DNA from: Rossellomorea marisflavi
GTDB taxonomy: Bacteria; Bacillota; Bacilli; Bacillales; Bacillaceae_B
Length of the DNA: 64,000 bases
Assembly (NCBI RefSeq): GCF_001274775.1
Contig: NZ_LGUE01000008.1
Location: 187,941-251,940 of the forward strand
Direction: 5' to 3'
The position numbers were made by a program, and so were the translations under genes. Numbering within the stretch: the first letter of the stretch is position 1; each line of letters starts with the position of its first letter. Below, one piece after another: positions 32,459 through 47,139 of the stretch. A model generated the notes under the pieces. It had not been told where the DNA came from and did no database searches. It saw only the letters and a list, made by a program, of their open reading frames with translations.

Positions 32459-32647
32459 CTACCTCAGACTGAAAATGAACTTCACCGTTTCGAAAAATGG
32501 AGCCGGCACCATGGCGATCTGAATGATCAGGAATGCAAAGAGGGCCACGAATGGGATGGCCAGATAAAAGGCCTTCTTTTTCCTTATGGTGAGAAAGATG
32601 CAAAAGCCCGTGAGCGCCATAAAGATGAAAAAGTAAATGGATGTCAC
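32459..32647 (-). CDS. Small two-helix membrane protein heading the symporter operon
   Basis: Up to 62 residues (MTSIYFFIFMALTGFCIFL, KKKAFYLAIPFVALFAFLIIQIAMV), two membrane helices, function unknown. Start unclear: the GTG at 32647 overlaps a near-perfect AAGGAGGTGA, while the codon at ideal distance (eight bases) is ATT at 32638; the next ATG is 26 bases away. Either the GTG is used despite overlap or this is a rare ATT start. It is followed at 22 bases by the DUF4212 gene. Confidence 0.7.
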   Translation of the reverse strand: MTSIYFFIFMALTGFCIFLTIRKKKAFYLAIPFVALFAFLIIQIAMVPAPFFETVKFIFSLR

Positions 32648-32655
32648 CTCCTTAA

Positions 32656-32669
32656 TGTAAGCGTTTTCT
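32656..32669 (+). promoter_or_regulatory. cre site (CcpA) of the symporter operon
   Basis: TGTAAGCGTTTTCT fits the degenerate cre consensus TGWAARCGYTWNCW at every position. It lies between promoter and first start codon, where bound CcpA would block elongation. Confidence 0.8.
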
Positions 32670-32707
32670 TAAATGAACAGATTCTCCTCCCTGAATACTT
32701 ATTCATC

Positions 32708-32736
32708 ATTATGTATAGGGTGCTGGACAGGGTCAA
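32708..32736 (-). promoter_or_regulatory. Sigma-A promoter of the symporter operon
   Basis: -35 TTGACC (32736-32731), 17-bp spacer, -10 CATAAT (32713-32708). Confidence 0.65.
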
Positions 32737-32881
32737 TGAAAAAAAGTCGACAGAAATCTCAACACCTATGGCGTTGTTTTTTCACAATAGCAAGATGGCC
32801 CCGACAGGACCGGAAGACCGTCTGTTTTATTTTCCTGCCAAACTAACATCCTGTCGAATGGCCTCGCAGGTTATTGACGCA

Positions 32882-32911
32882 GAAAAAGAACCAGCCGCAA
32901 TGGGCCGGTTC
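32882..32911 (-). terminator. Terminator after spoIIQ
   Basis: GAACCAGCC / GGCCGGTTC stem followed by TTTTTC on the minus strand. Confidence 0.85.
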
Positions 32912-32920
32912 CGTATGGGA

Positions 32921-33793
32921 TCATTCTTCGTCTTTAGTATCAGCTGCGTCCGGGGTAGCGCTGGACTCATCGGACTCTTTCTTCTCCGCGCCTTGTTTAG
33001 GCTTGGCTTGTCCGTCGTTTCCTTCAGACTCTTTCTTTTCTTCAGCAGCATCTTTCTTCTCTTCTGTACCTTTGTCTTCAGAAGCTTGCTCTGTGGATAC
33101 TTGTTGATCCAAATCAGCTTCTTGAAGGGTGGCAAGGGACTTATTGAAGTACTCAAGTGGATTCACGGCTAAGCTGTCTTTGCGGATTTCAAAGTGTACG
33201 TGTACACCAGCTTCTTCGTTCAGACTGCTCTTGCCTGCTTTGGCAATTTCCTGACCTTGCTTGACTGTGTCTCCAACAGCAACCTTGAAGTCTTTGACCG
33301 ATTGGTAACGTGTGACGACACCTTTGGAATGCTCGATTTCAATCGTGTTCCCAAGTAGGGCATCTTCCTGAACCTTTGTGACTTCTCCACTCATGGCAGC
33401 AAGGACATTGAAGTTCTTGCCTTCTTTCGAGATGTCGAGCCCTTGGTTCGGGTAATACTCATTTCCGTGGACGATGAGCGCTGCTTCCTGTTCTTCGGCC
33501 GTGGCGTTAGCATCATAGAACTCTTTCTCAATGACGGTTTCATCCGGCTTGGCGACTGGCATTACGAAGTTTTCGAGTGAACGGTTGACTTCTTCTGCAG
33601 GTTGATCAAATTGATTTTCGGTAGGAACTCCATCATAGCTGTAATCCTTTGCTTTCTCGTTCACATCATTCGATGCTTGGTACCACAAAATCCCTGTGAT
33701 CACGACTGCTGCACTTGCCAAGTAGATTGCTGGATAGGCCCAGCGCCTTTTCAAAAATTTTGGAGAAGTATGTTTCTTTTCTTCCTCTCTCAT
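32921..33793 (-). CDS. spoIIQ: SpoIIQ, forespore engulfment protein with degenerate M23 domain
   Basis: Forespore membrane protein that pairs with SpoIIIAH across the septum during engulfment. 290 residues: MREEEKK start, one membrane helix (WAYPAIYLASAAVVITGILWYQ), LytM/M23 domain (about 105-230) and a highly charged Glu/Lys/Ser tail. The zinc site is incomplete: the first ligand of HxGxD is Asn (NQGLD), while HVHFE is kept, so as in B. subtilis no peptidase activity is expected. The ATG at 33793 has GAGGTGATG upstream and gives the B. subtilis-like start. A sigma-F promoter is expected; only a weak GCATA-type candidate is visible. Confidence 0.94.
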   Translation of the reverse strand: MREEEKKHTSPKFLKRRWAYPAIYLASAAVVITGILWYQASNDVNEKAKDYSYDGVPTENQFDQPAEEVNRSLENFVMPVAKPDETVIEKEFYDANATAEEQEAALIVHGNEYYPNQGLDISKEGKNFNVLAAMSGEVTKVQEDALLGNTIEIEHSKGVVTRYQSVKDFKVAVGDTVKQGQEIAKAGKSSLNEEAGVHVHFEIRKDSLAVNPLEYFNKSLATLQEADLDQQVSTEQASEDKGTEEKKDAAEEKKESEGNDGQAKPKQGAEKKESDESSATPDAADTKDEE

Positions 33794-33994
33794 TTTCATC
33801 ACCTCAGCAATCATTCTGAACAGAATTCAGAAAATATATACACGAGGTGAAAAAAATTTTAAAATCTTATCTTTCGACAAAACGAATCGTTCTATGCACG
33901 ATTTTTTACATCTCTTTGAACTTTTATTCTGATACGCGAAAAGGAGAACTCCCCGTGCTACAATGAAAGGATGAAACGAAAGGACGATGTCTGA

Positions 33995-34429
33995 ATGAAA
34001 TCTGTATTGAAAATCGGGCTGACCGTTGCCCCTTTCTTATATATGCTCTTGATCTGGTATCTTTCAAGTAATCCCGATGATAAGGTACTAAGCCTCCCGG
34101 AGCGGGATCTTGACCGGTTCATCAAGGAATCCCTCCACCTGATCGAGTTCGGGATCCTTTACGCTCTATTTGTCCTTGCCCTCCTTGCTCACGGAAAACT
34201 CACTTATGCTGTCAATACCGTCGCCGCCCTGATTGCCATTTTCTATGGCTTCACGGATGAAATCCATCAGGCCTTTGTGCCGGCCCGTTCTGCCACCATG
34301 ATCGACGCTGCAAAGGATCTTATCGGCGTGACCATCCTCTATTGGCTCGTCAACCACACGTACTTCCGATCTCCAGACCGCCCCCTGGGCCGCTGGTTAA
34401 AGTCAGTTGAGAAGTATTTTACAGCGTAA
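33995..34429 (+). CDS. VanZ-family membrane protein (YwnJ-like)
   Basis: 144 residues, four membrane helices; APFLYMLLIWYLSSNP, SLHLIEFGILYALFVLAL and the family signature FYGFTDEIHQAFVPARSATMIDAAKDLIG identify VanZ-like proteins, whose role outside teicoplanin resistance is unclear. Position beside spoIIQ matches B. subtilis ywnJ. An extended -10 (TGCTACAAT) lies about 45 bases upstream. Confidence 0.85.
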   Translation: MKSVLKIGLTVAPFLYMLLIWYLSSNPDDKVLSLPERDLDRFIKESLHLIEFGILYALFVLALLAHGKLTYAVNTVAALIAIFYGFTDEIHQAFVPARSATMIDAAKDLIGVTILYWLVNHTYFRSPDRPLGRWLKSVEKYFTA

Positions 34430-34437
34430 ACGAAGAA

Positions 34438-34469
34438 GCGCCAGGTCCGGAGTGGACCTGGCGCTTTTT
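34438..34469. terminator. Bidirectional terminator between vanZ-like gene and spoIID
   Basis: GCGCCAGGTCC / GGACCTGGCGC, perfect 11-bp stem, five-base loop, T5. Confidence 0.93.
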
Positions 34470-35482
34470 CAGCGCTGTGCTGTGACTTTTTTCAACAACG
34501 TATCTGCCTGGGTAATCTTCACGTCCTTATAATAGTGCTGGACGATCTGCTTATAGTCCTTTCCTTCCTCCGCCATCCCATTAGCCCCATATTGACTCAT
34601 GCCGACGCCATGACCGAAGCCTTTCGTTGAGATGACGATATGATCGCCCTTCAGCGACCAGGTGAAGTCGGAGGATTTCAGATTCAGCTTATCCCGTATC
34701 TCCCGCCCGGTAAACTTCTTACCGTTGATCTCCACGTTGGCAACCCGTTTCCCTTCCGTGCGGCCGGTGATCGTACCAACGCTGCCATCCTTCGGCAGGG
34801 TGACCCCCAATTTCTTTTGAAAGTCGCTTGTCTTGATGACGACTTGATCTTCAAATTTAGGGGACTTGGAATCCCAAGGGCTCTCGACACTCCTCAGGTA
34901 CGGAAGCTCATTCTCCCAATAGGATTCTGAGTTCTCGGTGTAGCCGTTGCTTGTGGAGAAAAAGGCAGCTGTGATCGGTTTATCTTTGTACGTCAGGACT
35001 TTACCCATCGTCCCGTGTACGGCATCTTTGATTTTTTTGATTTTCCATTCATAGTCGGCCCCCCATAGCTTGGCGAGCTCTTTTTCATTCTTGTATACCT
35101 GATGTGCGACGGTATCGGTCACATCGGCACCTTTAGGGACATTGGAGTCATCCACAAGAAGCTGATTCACAATATACGTCCTGGCAGCCAGCGCCTGGGC
35201 CTTCAAGGCTTCAGGTTCAAAGTCTGCAGGCATTTCACCGGCTACGACTCCCACGACGTACTGCTCCAAGGGCAGTTTTTCGATGAGGTCGTCATTTGAC
35301 CGGTAGACGGCTACCTGCATGGATTGGTCCATGTCTTTGTTGGCGGTTTGTTTGGCTTTGGCTTCGTCCAGGTTGGCGGTTTCTTTTCCTGATGAGAAGG
35401 GGAGTACCAGCAGGGCGGGAATCGTGATGATGATGATGATAAAGAGTGAGAAGGTGAGTAGTACGGGTTTCCATTGCTTCAT
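34469..35482 (-). CDS. spoIID: Stage II sporulation protein D, lytic transglycosylase
   Basis: Peptidoglycan hydrolase of the DMP engulfment machine, anchored in the mother-cell membrane. 337 residues with an N-terminal helix ([24 protein letters not shown]), the SpoIID domain [36 protein letters not shown] (catalytic Glu in AGEMP) and the conserved C-terminal [20 protein letters not shown]. The ATG at 35482 has GGAGG eight bases upstream. A sigma-E promoter lies about 60 bases upstream. Confidence 0.96.
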   Translation of the reverse strand: MKQWKPVLLTFSLFIIIIITIPALLVLPFSSGKETANLDEAKAKQTANKDMDQSMQVAVYRSNDDLIEKLPLEQYVVGVVAGEMPADFEPEALKAQALAARTYIVNQLLVDDSNVPKGADVTDTVAHQVYKNEKELAKLWGADYEWKIKKIKDAVHGTMGKVLTYKDKPITAAFFSTSNGYTENSESYWENELPYLRSVESPWDSKSPKFEDQVVIKTSDFQKKLGVTLPKDGSVGTITGRTEGKRVANVEINGKKFTGREIRDKLNLKSSDFTWSLKGDHIVISTKGFGHGVGMSQYGANGMAEEGKDYKQIVQHYYKDVKITQADTLLKKVTAQR

Positions 35483-35540
35483 GTGCGCTGCCTCCATATA
35501 AAGTGAAATAGGAGATGGTGGTGCGTTTCTCCTCTTTTCA

Positions 35541-35567
35541 AATGTATGGGGGTGGACAGGCTTTTAT
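35541..35567 (-). promoter_or_regulatory. Sigma-E promoter of spoIID
   Basis: -10 CATACATT (35548-35541) matches CATACANT exactly, with ATA (35567-35565) 16 bp upstream. Fits the known sigma-E control of spoIID. Confidence 0.75.
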
Positions 35568-35612
35568 GAATGATTATTGTGGTCATTTTTAATAAGTAGA
35601 GGGATTGGTTAT

Positions 35613-35750
35613 GGAAGGGATGTTCCGTTCTGCTACGGCCACCCGCTTTCCATGGGGCGTGCGGTGAGCCGCTTCGGCGTTGCCTGCAGGGTCTCACCCT
35701 GCCCGCTTTTCCCATTGGAGTCGGGTGGCCTCCGCTACTCTTCACTTTTG
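35613..35750 (+). repeat. GC-rich dispersed repeat, copy R1
   Basis: Begins GGGATGTTCCGTTCTGC, contains CCACCCGCTTTCC, GTGAGCCGCTTCGGC, CAGGGTCTCACCCTGCC and GGAGTCGGGTGGCC, ends CTACTCTTCACTTTTGG. First of three same-orientation copies between spoIID and murAA. Confidence 0.85.
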
Positions 35751-35837
35751 GTGATATATAGATGCTGATCCCTTATGATCAGGTAAATATAGAGAAGGTG
35801 CCAATTCATCCCCCATTCTTTTGATGGCTTTTGTTAA

Positions 35838-35985
35838 TAGTGGATAGGACGTTTCGTTCCGCTGCGGGTGGCCGCTTTCCGGCGGGGAGGGAGCCTGATC
35901 CGCTTCGGCTACGCCTCCAGGGTCTCAACCTTCCCTCTATTCCCGCAGGAGTCGTCCACCCTCCGCTGCTCTTCACTTTTGATGG
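35838..35985 (+). repeat. GC-rich dispersed repeat, copy R2
   Basis: GATAGGACGTTTCGTTCC, GCTTTCCGGCGGGGAGGG, CGCTTCGGCTACGCC, GGGTCTCAACCTTCCCTC, CCGCAGGAGTCGTCCACC, CTGCTCTTCACTTTTG. Same order of blocks as R1 and R3. Confidence 0.88.
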
Positions 35986-36121
35986 TATGTAGATTCCACT
36001 CTTAATTTTTCTTACAAATACAGAAAAGGTCCTATTTCAATCTTTGATGCAAACGGGATGGCTCCCTTTAAATAGCGATGGAGCTAAGCCACTACCGGTC
36101 TCTTCAGGGCTTTTGAGAAAT

Positions 36122-36265
36122 TCAGGAGGGGATGTTCCGCTCCGCTGCGGCCACCCGCTTTCCGGCGGGGAGGGAGACTGAGCCGCTTCGGCTGCGCCTC
36201 CAAGGTCTCAACCTTCCCTCTTTTCCCGCAGGAGTCGTCCACCCTCCGCTGCTCTTCACTTTGGT
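36122..36265 (+). repeat. GC-rich dispersed repeat, copy R3
   Basis: GGGGATGTTCCGCTCCGC, GCTTTCCGGCGGGGAGGG, GCCGCTTCGGCTGCGCC, GGTCTCAACCTTCCCTC, CGCAGGAGTCGTCCACC. The three copies fill most of the 1-kb gap 35483-36538; no gene is supported there. Confidence 0.88.
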
Positions 36266-36493
36266 TGGTATGGATACTAGCTTTCTGTAGGAGAGATTTT
36301 TTTAGAGTTACTTGATTTGCTTCATGGTCTGCAAACACTTTTGTTTTTTCATTCTCTATCAAGATTAAACCCCCAAACACTGGGCATAGCGGCAGGGGTC
36401 TCGTACATCTGATATTTGTATTTTACATGCCACGACCACTATTTTTTCAATAAACCTCCGACTTCTAAGTGGATTTTATCCCGTACACAAATA

Positions 36494-36527
36494 AAAACGG
36501 ACCTCCTGTTGATAGGAGGTCCGTTTT
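36494..36527 (-). terminator. Terminator of murAA
   Basis: AAAACGGACCTCCT / AGGAGGTCCGTTTT, perfect 14-bp stem just past the murAA stop. Confidence 0.93.
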
Positions 36528-36538
36528 ATTGGATACGC

Positions 36539-37843
36539 TTATGCGTCTTTGATCATGGTTTCTTCTGTTGCTGGTGTTTCGTCGGCTTCGTTGACGCGTT
36601 CGATGTCTGCACCTAGGGCTGCTAGCTTTTGGTGGAAGTTGACATAGCCACGGTCAAGGTGTTTTAGTTCTGTGACTCTTGTGTAGCCGTCTGCTACGAG
36701 TCCTGCGATGGATAGGGCTGCGGCTGCACGAAGATCGGTTGCAGCAACTTCTGCACCTTGAAGGGCAGTTGGTCCGTCCATGATGACAGAACGGCCTTCG
36801 ATTTTGATTTCGGCGCCCATGCGGCGGAATTCTTCCGCGTGCATGAAGCGGTTTTCAAATACCGTTTCCGTGATGACGCTTGTTCCATCTGCTGCAAGGA
36901 GCAATGCCATCATTTGGGATTGCATGTCTGTCGGGAATCCAGGGTGTGGCATCGTTTTGATGTCGACGGATTTCAATGAATCCGGACCGATGACACGAAC
37001 ACCTTCCCCTTCATCGATGATCTTGACGCCCATCTCCTCCATTTTGGCAATAAGAGAAGACAAATGTTCAGGGATTGCACCTTTTACAAGAACATCACCT
37101 TTAGTGATGGCAGCAGCAACCATGAATGTTCCGGCTTCGATACGGTCCGGGATGATGCTGTGCTCCACTCCATAAAGGCGATCGACACCCTCGATGCGGA
37201 TTGTTCCGGTTCCGGCACCTACTACGTTTCCTCCCATTTTGTTCAGGAAGTTCGCAAGGTCCACGATTTCCGGTTCTTTTGCGACATTTTCAAGGATTGT
37301 TGTTCCTTCTGCAAGAACGGCAGCCATCATGATGTTCTCAGTGGCACCTACGCTTGGGAAGTCAAGATAGACTTTGGCACCATGCAAGCGACCGTCAACT
37401 TCAGCTTCGATGAAGCCGTTACCGACTTTCACTTTTGCACCCATTGCTTCGAATCCTTTAAGATGCTGATCGATTGGTCTTGAACCGATCGCACATCCAC
37501 CAGGAAGGGCTACACGGGCTTTACCTGTACGTCCAAGAAGTGAACCCATCACAAGGACGGATGCACGCATTTTACGTACATATTCAAAAGGCGCCTCTAC
37601 AAATAACTCCCTTGACGCATTGACGGTGACTTCACCGTTCGCAAATTCTACATCTGTATTTAAATGACGTATAACTTCATTGATCGTATATACATCGGAG
37701 AGTGGTGGTACGTTTTTGATGATGCTTTTTCCTTCACTAGCTAATAATGTAGCAGCGATGACTGGTAAAACGGCATTCTTTGCTCCTTCAACTTGCACTG
37801 TACCGCTTAAACGCTGACCGCCGCGGACGATAATTTTTTCCAA
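36539..37843 (-). CDS. murAA: UDP-N-acetylglucosamine 1-carboxyvinyltransferase MurAA
   Basis: First committed step of peptidoglycan synthesis: transfers enolpyruvate from PEP to UDP-GlcNAc. 434 residues; [43 protein letters not shown] (Cys near 117, the fosfomycin target), and [17 protein letters not shown] are intact. Location between spoIID and ywmB identifies the MurAA paralogue of bacilli. Confidence 0.97.
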   Translation of the reverse strand: MEKIIVRGGQRLSGTVQVEGAKNAVLPVIAATLLASEGKSIIKNVPPLSDVYTINEVIRHLNTDVEFANGEVTVNASRELFVEAPFEYVRKMRASVLVMGSLLGRTGKARVALPGGCAIGSRPIDQHLKGFEAMGAKVKVGNGFIEAEVDGRLHGAKVYLDFPSVGATENIMMAAVLAEGTTILENVAKEPEIVDLANFLNKMGGNVVGAGTGTIRIEGVDRLYGVEHSIIPDRIEAGTFMVAAAITKGDVLVKGAIPEHLSSLIAKMEEMGVKIIDEGEGVRVIGPDSLKSVDIKTMPHPGFPTDMQSQMMALLLAADGTSVITETVFENRFMHAEEFRRMGAEIKIEGRSVIMDGPTALQGAEVAATDLRAAAALSIAGLVADGYTRVTELKHLDRGYVNFHQKLAALGADIERVNEADETPATEETMIKDA

Positions 37844-37875
37844 GAGTATTCCCCTCCGCGTCCAATTTCTCTATA

Positions 37876-38631
37876 TTAATATTCAATAATCAGGATGGGT
37901 GTGCCAATGACAAAGGTTGTCTCAGCGCCCATTCCACTTTTCCGTAAACCAAGTTGAATGTTCATGTCTTGATGCTGTTTGGTTTGAATGGTCCGTGACA
38001 ATTGTTCCGAGTAGGCTGAAATTGAATGAAACTCTTCCTCTTTTAAGGATTCCAATTCGTTAGCGTCCAATGTGTCCATCATTTCGACGGCTTGATTCGA
38101 CAAAACTTCCTCAAGCGTATCACTGAATTTGCCTTTAATACAAGAGAATATCAAGGGTTTATCCGTGAAAATTTCATCCGTATTTGGGATATATTCACTT
38201 TTGATATAGGCCTTGGCGCTCTCTCCCCAAGTGGTCTGACTTCCGCGCAGCTCATACATAGTATACGATTGTGATTGCCCGTTTGTGAGGGTATGTAAAA
38301 TCTTAATGGTTTCTGTTCCGTGAGACGTCTTGCGATGTCCCGTCACCACTGTTTCTTCCTTTGATTTTTTTGTTACCCACTTGAATCCGGAAAACTTCTC
38401 CTGAATCAACTCACTGTGTTTGGCAAACCCTTCTTGTGTGAAGCTAGATGCGTTTTCTCTTGCATACAGAGACCATTCATTGACCTCCCCACCAGCTCGT
38501 TCGACGGCAAGATCAAGTTTTTCTATATCGGTGAAACGCTTCGCTTCGATAGTGTTGTTCCCATTACTGACATAAAGAAAACCAATTATAATGAAAAAAA
38601 TTACGAAAATGTAAAAGTTACGCACGTTCAT
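37876..38631 (-). CDS. ywmB: YwmB-family protein
   Basis: 251 residues with an N-terminal signal anchor (FYIFVIFFIIIGFLYVSNG) and an extracytoplasmic domain of the YwmB/TATA-box-binding-like fold (ERAGGEVNEWSLYARENASS, KVVTGHRKTSHGTETIKI-type strands, MNIQLGLRKSGMGAETTFVIGTPILIIEY at the end). Function unknown. It lies between ywzB and murAA as in B. subtilis. Confidence 0.87.
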   Translation of the reverse strand: MNVRNFYIFVIFFIIIGFLYVSNGNNTIEAKRFTDIEKLDLAVERAGGEVNEWSLYARENASSFTQEGFAKHSELIQEKFSGFKWVTKKSKEETVVTGHRKTSHGTETIKILHTLTNGQSQSYTMYELRGSQTTWGESAKAYIKSEYIPNTDEIFTDKPLIFSCIKGKFSDTLEEVLSNQAVEMMDTLDANELESLKEEEFHSISAYSEQLSRTIQTKQHQDMNIQLGLRKSGMGAETTFVIGTPILIIEY

Positions 38632-38840
38632 TCCTCCCCTTTAGTAAAAGTCTTTCCGTCAGGGTGAGGAACATACTTGCAACTTATCGTCATCTTTTTA
38701 CAAATCTGTCTTCTTACAGTCATGTGATCGTTTTCATAATGAAACTTTTTCACAAAGGGCGTAAACACAAAATTAATCTTACTCAAAACAAGTTCCTTTG
38801 AGAACATGCAGGAAGACCTATTTTTTGTAAGGCTTTGACC

Positions 38841-39077
38841 CTATTCGAAAAGGGTCGGCAGCTGCTGGGTCCATAGGTAGTAATCCAACAAGAACCTGCT
38901 GACGGCAGAACCAATGGCAATGGTCAGTAGGATGTACAGGAGCCTCCCTTGGGCGACCCTGTTTTTTTTAAGGAGCTTATCCAATTGGATCGATTGAAGA
39001 GCCCAGAATGTAACTGCAAACACCACCAAGTGAATCAGCATGCTGATCAGCGCCTGCTGGCCAAATGTTACGTCCAT
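38841..39077 (-). CDS. ywzB: DUF1146 membrane protein YwzB
   Basis: 78 residues, two membrane helices (ALISMLIHLVVFAVTFWALQSI and QGRLLYILLTIAIGSAVSRFLLDYYLW). DUF1146 proteins are nearly always found just after the atp operon in bacilli. Function unknown. GAAGGAATGG precedes the ATG. Confidence 0.88.
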   Translation of the reverse strand: MDVTFGQQALISMLIHLVVFAVTFWALQSIQLDKLLKKNRVAQGRLLYILLTIAIGSAVSRFLLDYYLWTQQLPTLFE

Positions 39078-39299
39078 TCCTTCTCACTCCAAAAAAAAAA
39101 ATTTAGACACACATAGACTATTTTAACACATTACCTTTGCACTACAATAGTTATTTTTGTAAATGTCAGGTTTTTTTGAAACTGTGTCTTTTACTCTCTA
39201 TGTGCATGTCCCACGTTTCATTTTACTCCCTTTGTATAGGTAAAGCTACTTGGAGCGTGCAGGATTTTTCATATTTTTTGTCTCTTCATTATATATACA

Positions 39300-39340
39300 A
39301 AAATCCACCCGTGAGACATGTGAGCCTCAGGGTGGATTTT
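39300..39340 (-). terminator. Terminator of the atp operon
   Basis: AAAATCCACCC / GGTGGATTTT arms around a 20-base loop, 10 bases past the atpC stop. Confidence 0.8.
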
Positions 39341-39350
39341 CAAGATCGTA

Positions 39351-42092
<2,742 letters not shown>

Positions 42093-42126
42093 TCACCACC
42101 CTTTTTTGAAAATGTTAAACCCTGTC

Positions 42127-42162
42127 CTTGGAATCCAAGACGGAGGTGCCCCTCAGGACACC
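42127..42162 (-). other. Two intercistronic hairpins between atpA and atpG
   Basis: GGTGTCC-TGAG-GGGCACC (42162-42145) and CTTGG-ATT-CCAAG (42139-42127) on the transcript. No T run, so they are more likely RNA processing or stability elements than terminators. Confidence 0.55.
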
Positions 42163-42169
42163 ATCCCTA

Positions 42170-43690
<1,521 letters not shown>

Positions 43691-43705
43691 TCATTTATAC
43701 GAAAG

Positions 43706-44763
<1,058 letters not shown>

Positions 44764-44893
44764 TCACTCCCTTCAAGAGTCAATGCCTTATATGGTACTG
44801 CCTTATTTAATGGCCGTGACGCCCCCATCCCCTGAGAGGTCAAAGGACCGCCCGACCTTTCATTCAAAGTCAGGGTGTAACTTTACATAAAGG

Positions 44894-44929
44894 AATGGCG
44901 AAGGTTCTCATCGAATGATCTTCGCCATT
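44894..44929 (-). other. Intercistronic hairpin between atpE and atpF
   Basis: AATGGCGAAG / CTTCGCCATT, perfect 10-bp stem, 16-base loop, no T run. It sits just past the atpE stop and could protect the upstream mRNA, favouring the many copies of subunit c (inference). Confidence 0.6.
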
Positions 44930-44940
44930 TAAACCTACTA

Positions 44941-45174
<234 letters not shown>

Positions 45175-45232
45175 TTAAATGTATAGAAATCTGAGTTTAA
45201 TATTGTTTTGTTCAAAAAGAACAGGGTATATA

Positions 45233-45952
<720 letters not shown>

Positions 45953-45968
45953 TCACCTCTCTTCCCCG

Positions 45969-46349
45969 CTATTTATGTGGCTGTAGCTGCTGAATAAAAT
46001 AATCTATCATAATAACAATATAAATTGTCATTAATCCAATGATCGCGCTGTACAAATGAAAATATTCTGGATACTCGATTGCGATGATTGCAACAAAAGC
46101 AGCTCCCGCCATCCTTGAGTATGTACCTAATGACCGGACCTTCTGACCTGCCACGACGGCATCCCCGAAGCGCAACGTTCTCCTCATGATCAGCCAGTGA
46201 CTGAACAGACTTACGCTTGTCCCTAAGATGAGCCCAAGGAAAATAGACTGATAGGAAGTGAAACCCCAACCGAGGACGTAAAAGGAAAGGAGGAAAAGTA
46301 TGTACTTCCGATGCCTGTTAAAGAGCTCTTGAAGTTCTGGCATTGACAT
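45969..46349 (-). CDS. atpI: ATP synthase protein I
   Basis: Four-helix assembly factor for the c ring. From MSMPELQELFNRHRKYILFLLSFYVLGWGFTSYQSIFLGLILGT it is 126 residues and resembles B. subtilis AtpI (VRSLGTYSRM, GLMTIYIVIMIDYFIQ). Its ATG overlaps the atpZ stop (TAATG) with GGGAG upstream; the longer in-frame extension has no ribosome site and overlaps atpZ. Confidence 0.9.
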   Translation of the reverse strand: MSMPELQELFNRHRKYILFLLSFYVLGWGFTSYQSIFLGLILGTSVSLFSHWLIMRRTLRFGDAVVAGQKVRSLGTYSRMAGAAFVAIIAIEYPEYFHLYSAIIGLMTIYIVIMIDYFIQQLQPHK

Positions 46350-46570
46350 TAATCTCCCGAATAGAAATGTTGGACTGTGCGAAGCATGGTGTAGATTCCT
46401 GTTGTTAACCCGAGAAGCAGTCCAATGATTAAGAATAGTGGTTCGGTGTCCCATAATCCATCCAGCCATCTCCCCCCGAAGATTCCGATTAACATGGAAC
46501 CAACCAGCTGAGACAGAATGGCAGAATACAAGGCCACCCCTTGATACGGGCGTCGATTTGGTTGACGCAT
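46349..46570 (-). CDS. atpZ: AtpZ/AtpI-family small membrane protein
   Basis: 73 residues, two helices (LYSAILSQLVGSMLIGIFGGRWLD and PLFLIIGLLLGLTTGIYTML). Small proteins of this type open atp operons of many bacilli and are proposed Mg2+/Ca2+ transport partners of AtpI. First gene of the operon. Confidence 0.85.
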   Translation of the reverse strand: MRQPNRRPYQGVALYSAILSQLVGSMLIGIFGGRWLDGLWDTEPLFLIIGLLLGLTTGIYTMLRTVQHFYSGD

Positions 46571-46674
46571 AGTGTCATCCCCACACAGGAATTATAGTGG
46601 AAAAATATAGATATAAAACCGTTTTCATTCTGTGGAAGTTTTTGTGAAAACCTTACCATTCTATATCCTTTGTA

Positions 46675-46703
46675 AGCATACAATAGGGTAAAATCAATGT
46701 CAA
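46675..46703 (-). promoter_or_regulatory. Sigma-A promoter of the atp operon
   Basis: Perfect -35 TTGACA (46703-46698), 17-bp spacer, -10 TATGCT (46680-46675), about 105 bases before atpZ. Confidence 0.75.
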
Positions 46704-46773
46704 TGCGTACAAAGTAAAAAGTCCACAACCTATCCTAGTGTTCCAATATTGTTCACATTTTAAACACAAAATG

Positions 46774-46940
46774 AGAAAAGCGGAGGCGGGTCGTTTTGAC
46801 CCGACAAGCATAAGGCGAGAATGCCGGAAAGGCGTTCTTGGCCTTTTTGGTATTCTTGACTTATGACCTCGAGGGTCAACCCGCCGGAGCTGGACACCAA
46901 GAAAAGCGGAAGGGGCTTGTTCTGAGGCGATTCACAACAA
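46774..46940. repeat. Structured intergenic repeat element
   Basis: Starts GAAAAGCGGAGGCGGG and ends AAGAAAAGCGGAAGGGGCTTG. Contains CGGGTC-GTTTT-GACCCG and long-range arms AGGCGGG (46784-46790) and ACCCGCC (46879-46885). The framing GAAAAGCGGAGGCG / GGAGCTGGACACCAAGAAAAGCGGA resembles a dispersed element of other Bacillaceae (recalled, not searched). Single copy in this window. The rest of the 46571-47139 gap holds the atp promoter and the next terminator. Confidence 0.6.
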
Positions 46941-47095
46941 CATAAATCATTCACTATGTATTCATTTATCCTACTTAACTATTCGTTTCATTCAACATTG
47001 CTCACCACTGAGCAAACTACCCGAGCATTAAGATACCACAGATTCAGGTGATACAAAAGAGGAAACTACTGGTTTGTGCCTATTTTTTGCGAAAA

Positions 47096-47128
47096 GGAAA
47101 AAGGTACACGCATGGAAGCGTGTACCTT
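47096..47128 (-). terminator. Terminator after the epimerase gene
   Basis: AAGGTACACGC / GCGTGTACCTT, perfect 11-bp stem, then TTTTTCC on the minus strand. Confidence 0.9.
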
Positions 47129-47139
47129 CTATATTATAA

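Noticed and set aside
33815-33960. Sigma-F promoter of spoIIQ (GCATA with a loose -10)
   Set aside because: The -10 matches poorly at the tested spacings; expected biologically but not supported well enough to list.
35479-35745. 88-codon minus-strand frame over R1
   Set aside because: Covers a repeat and the spoIID promoter; no protein-like features.
36084-36380. 98-codon minus-strand frame between spoIID and murAA
   Set aside because: Half of it is the GC-rich repeat R3; no ribosome site; low-complexity repeat translation.
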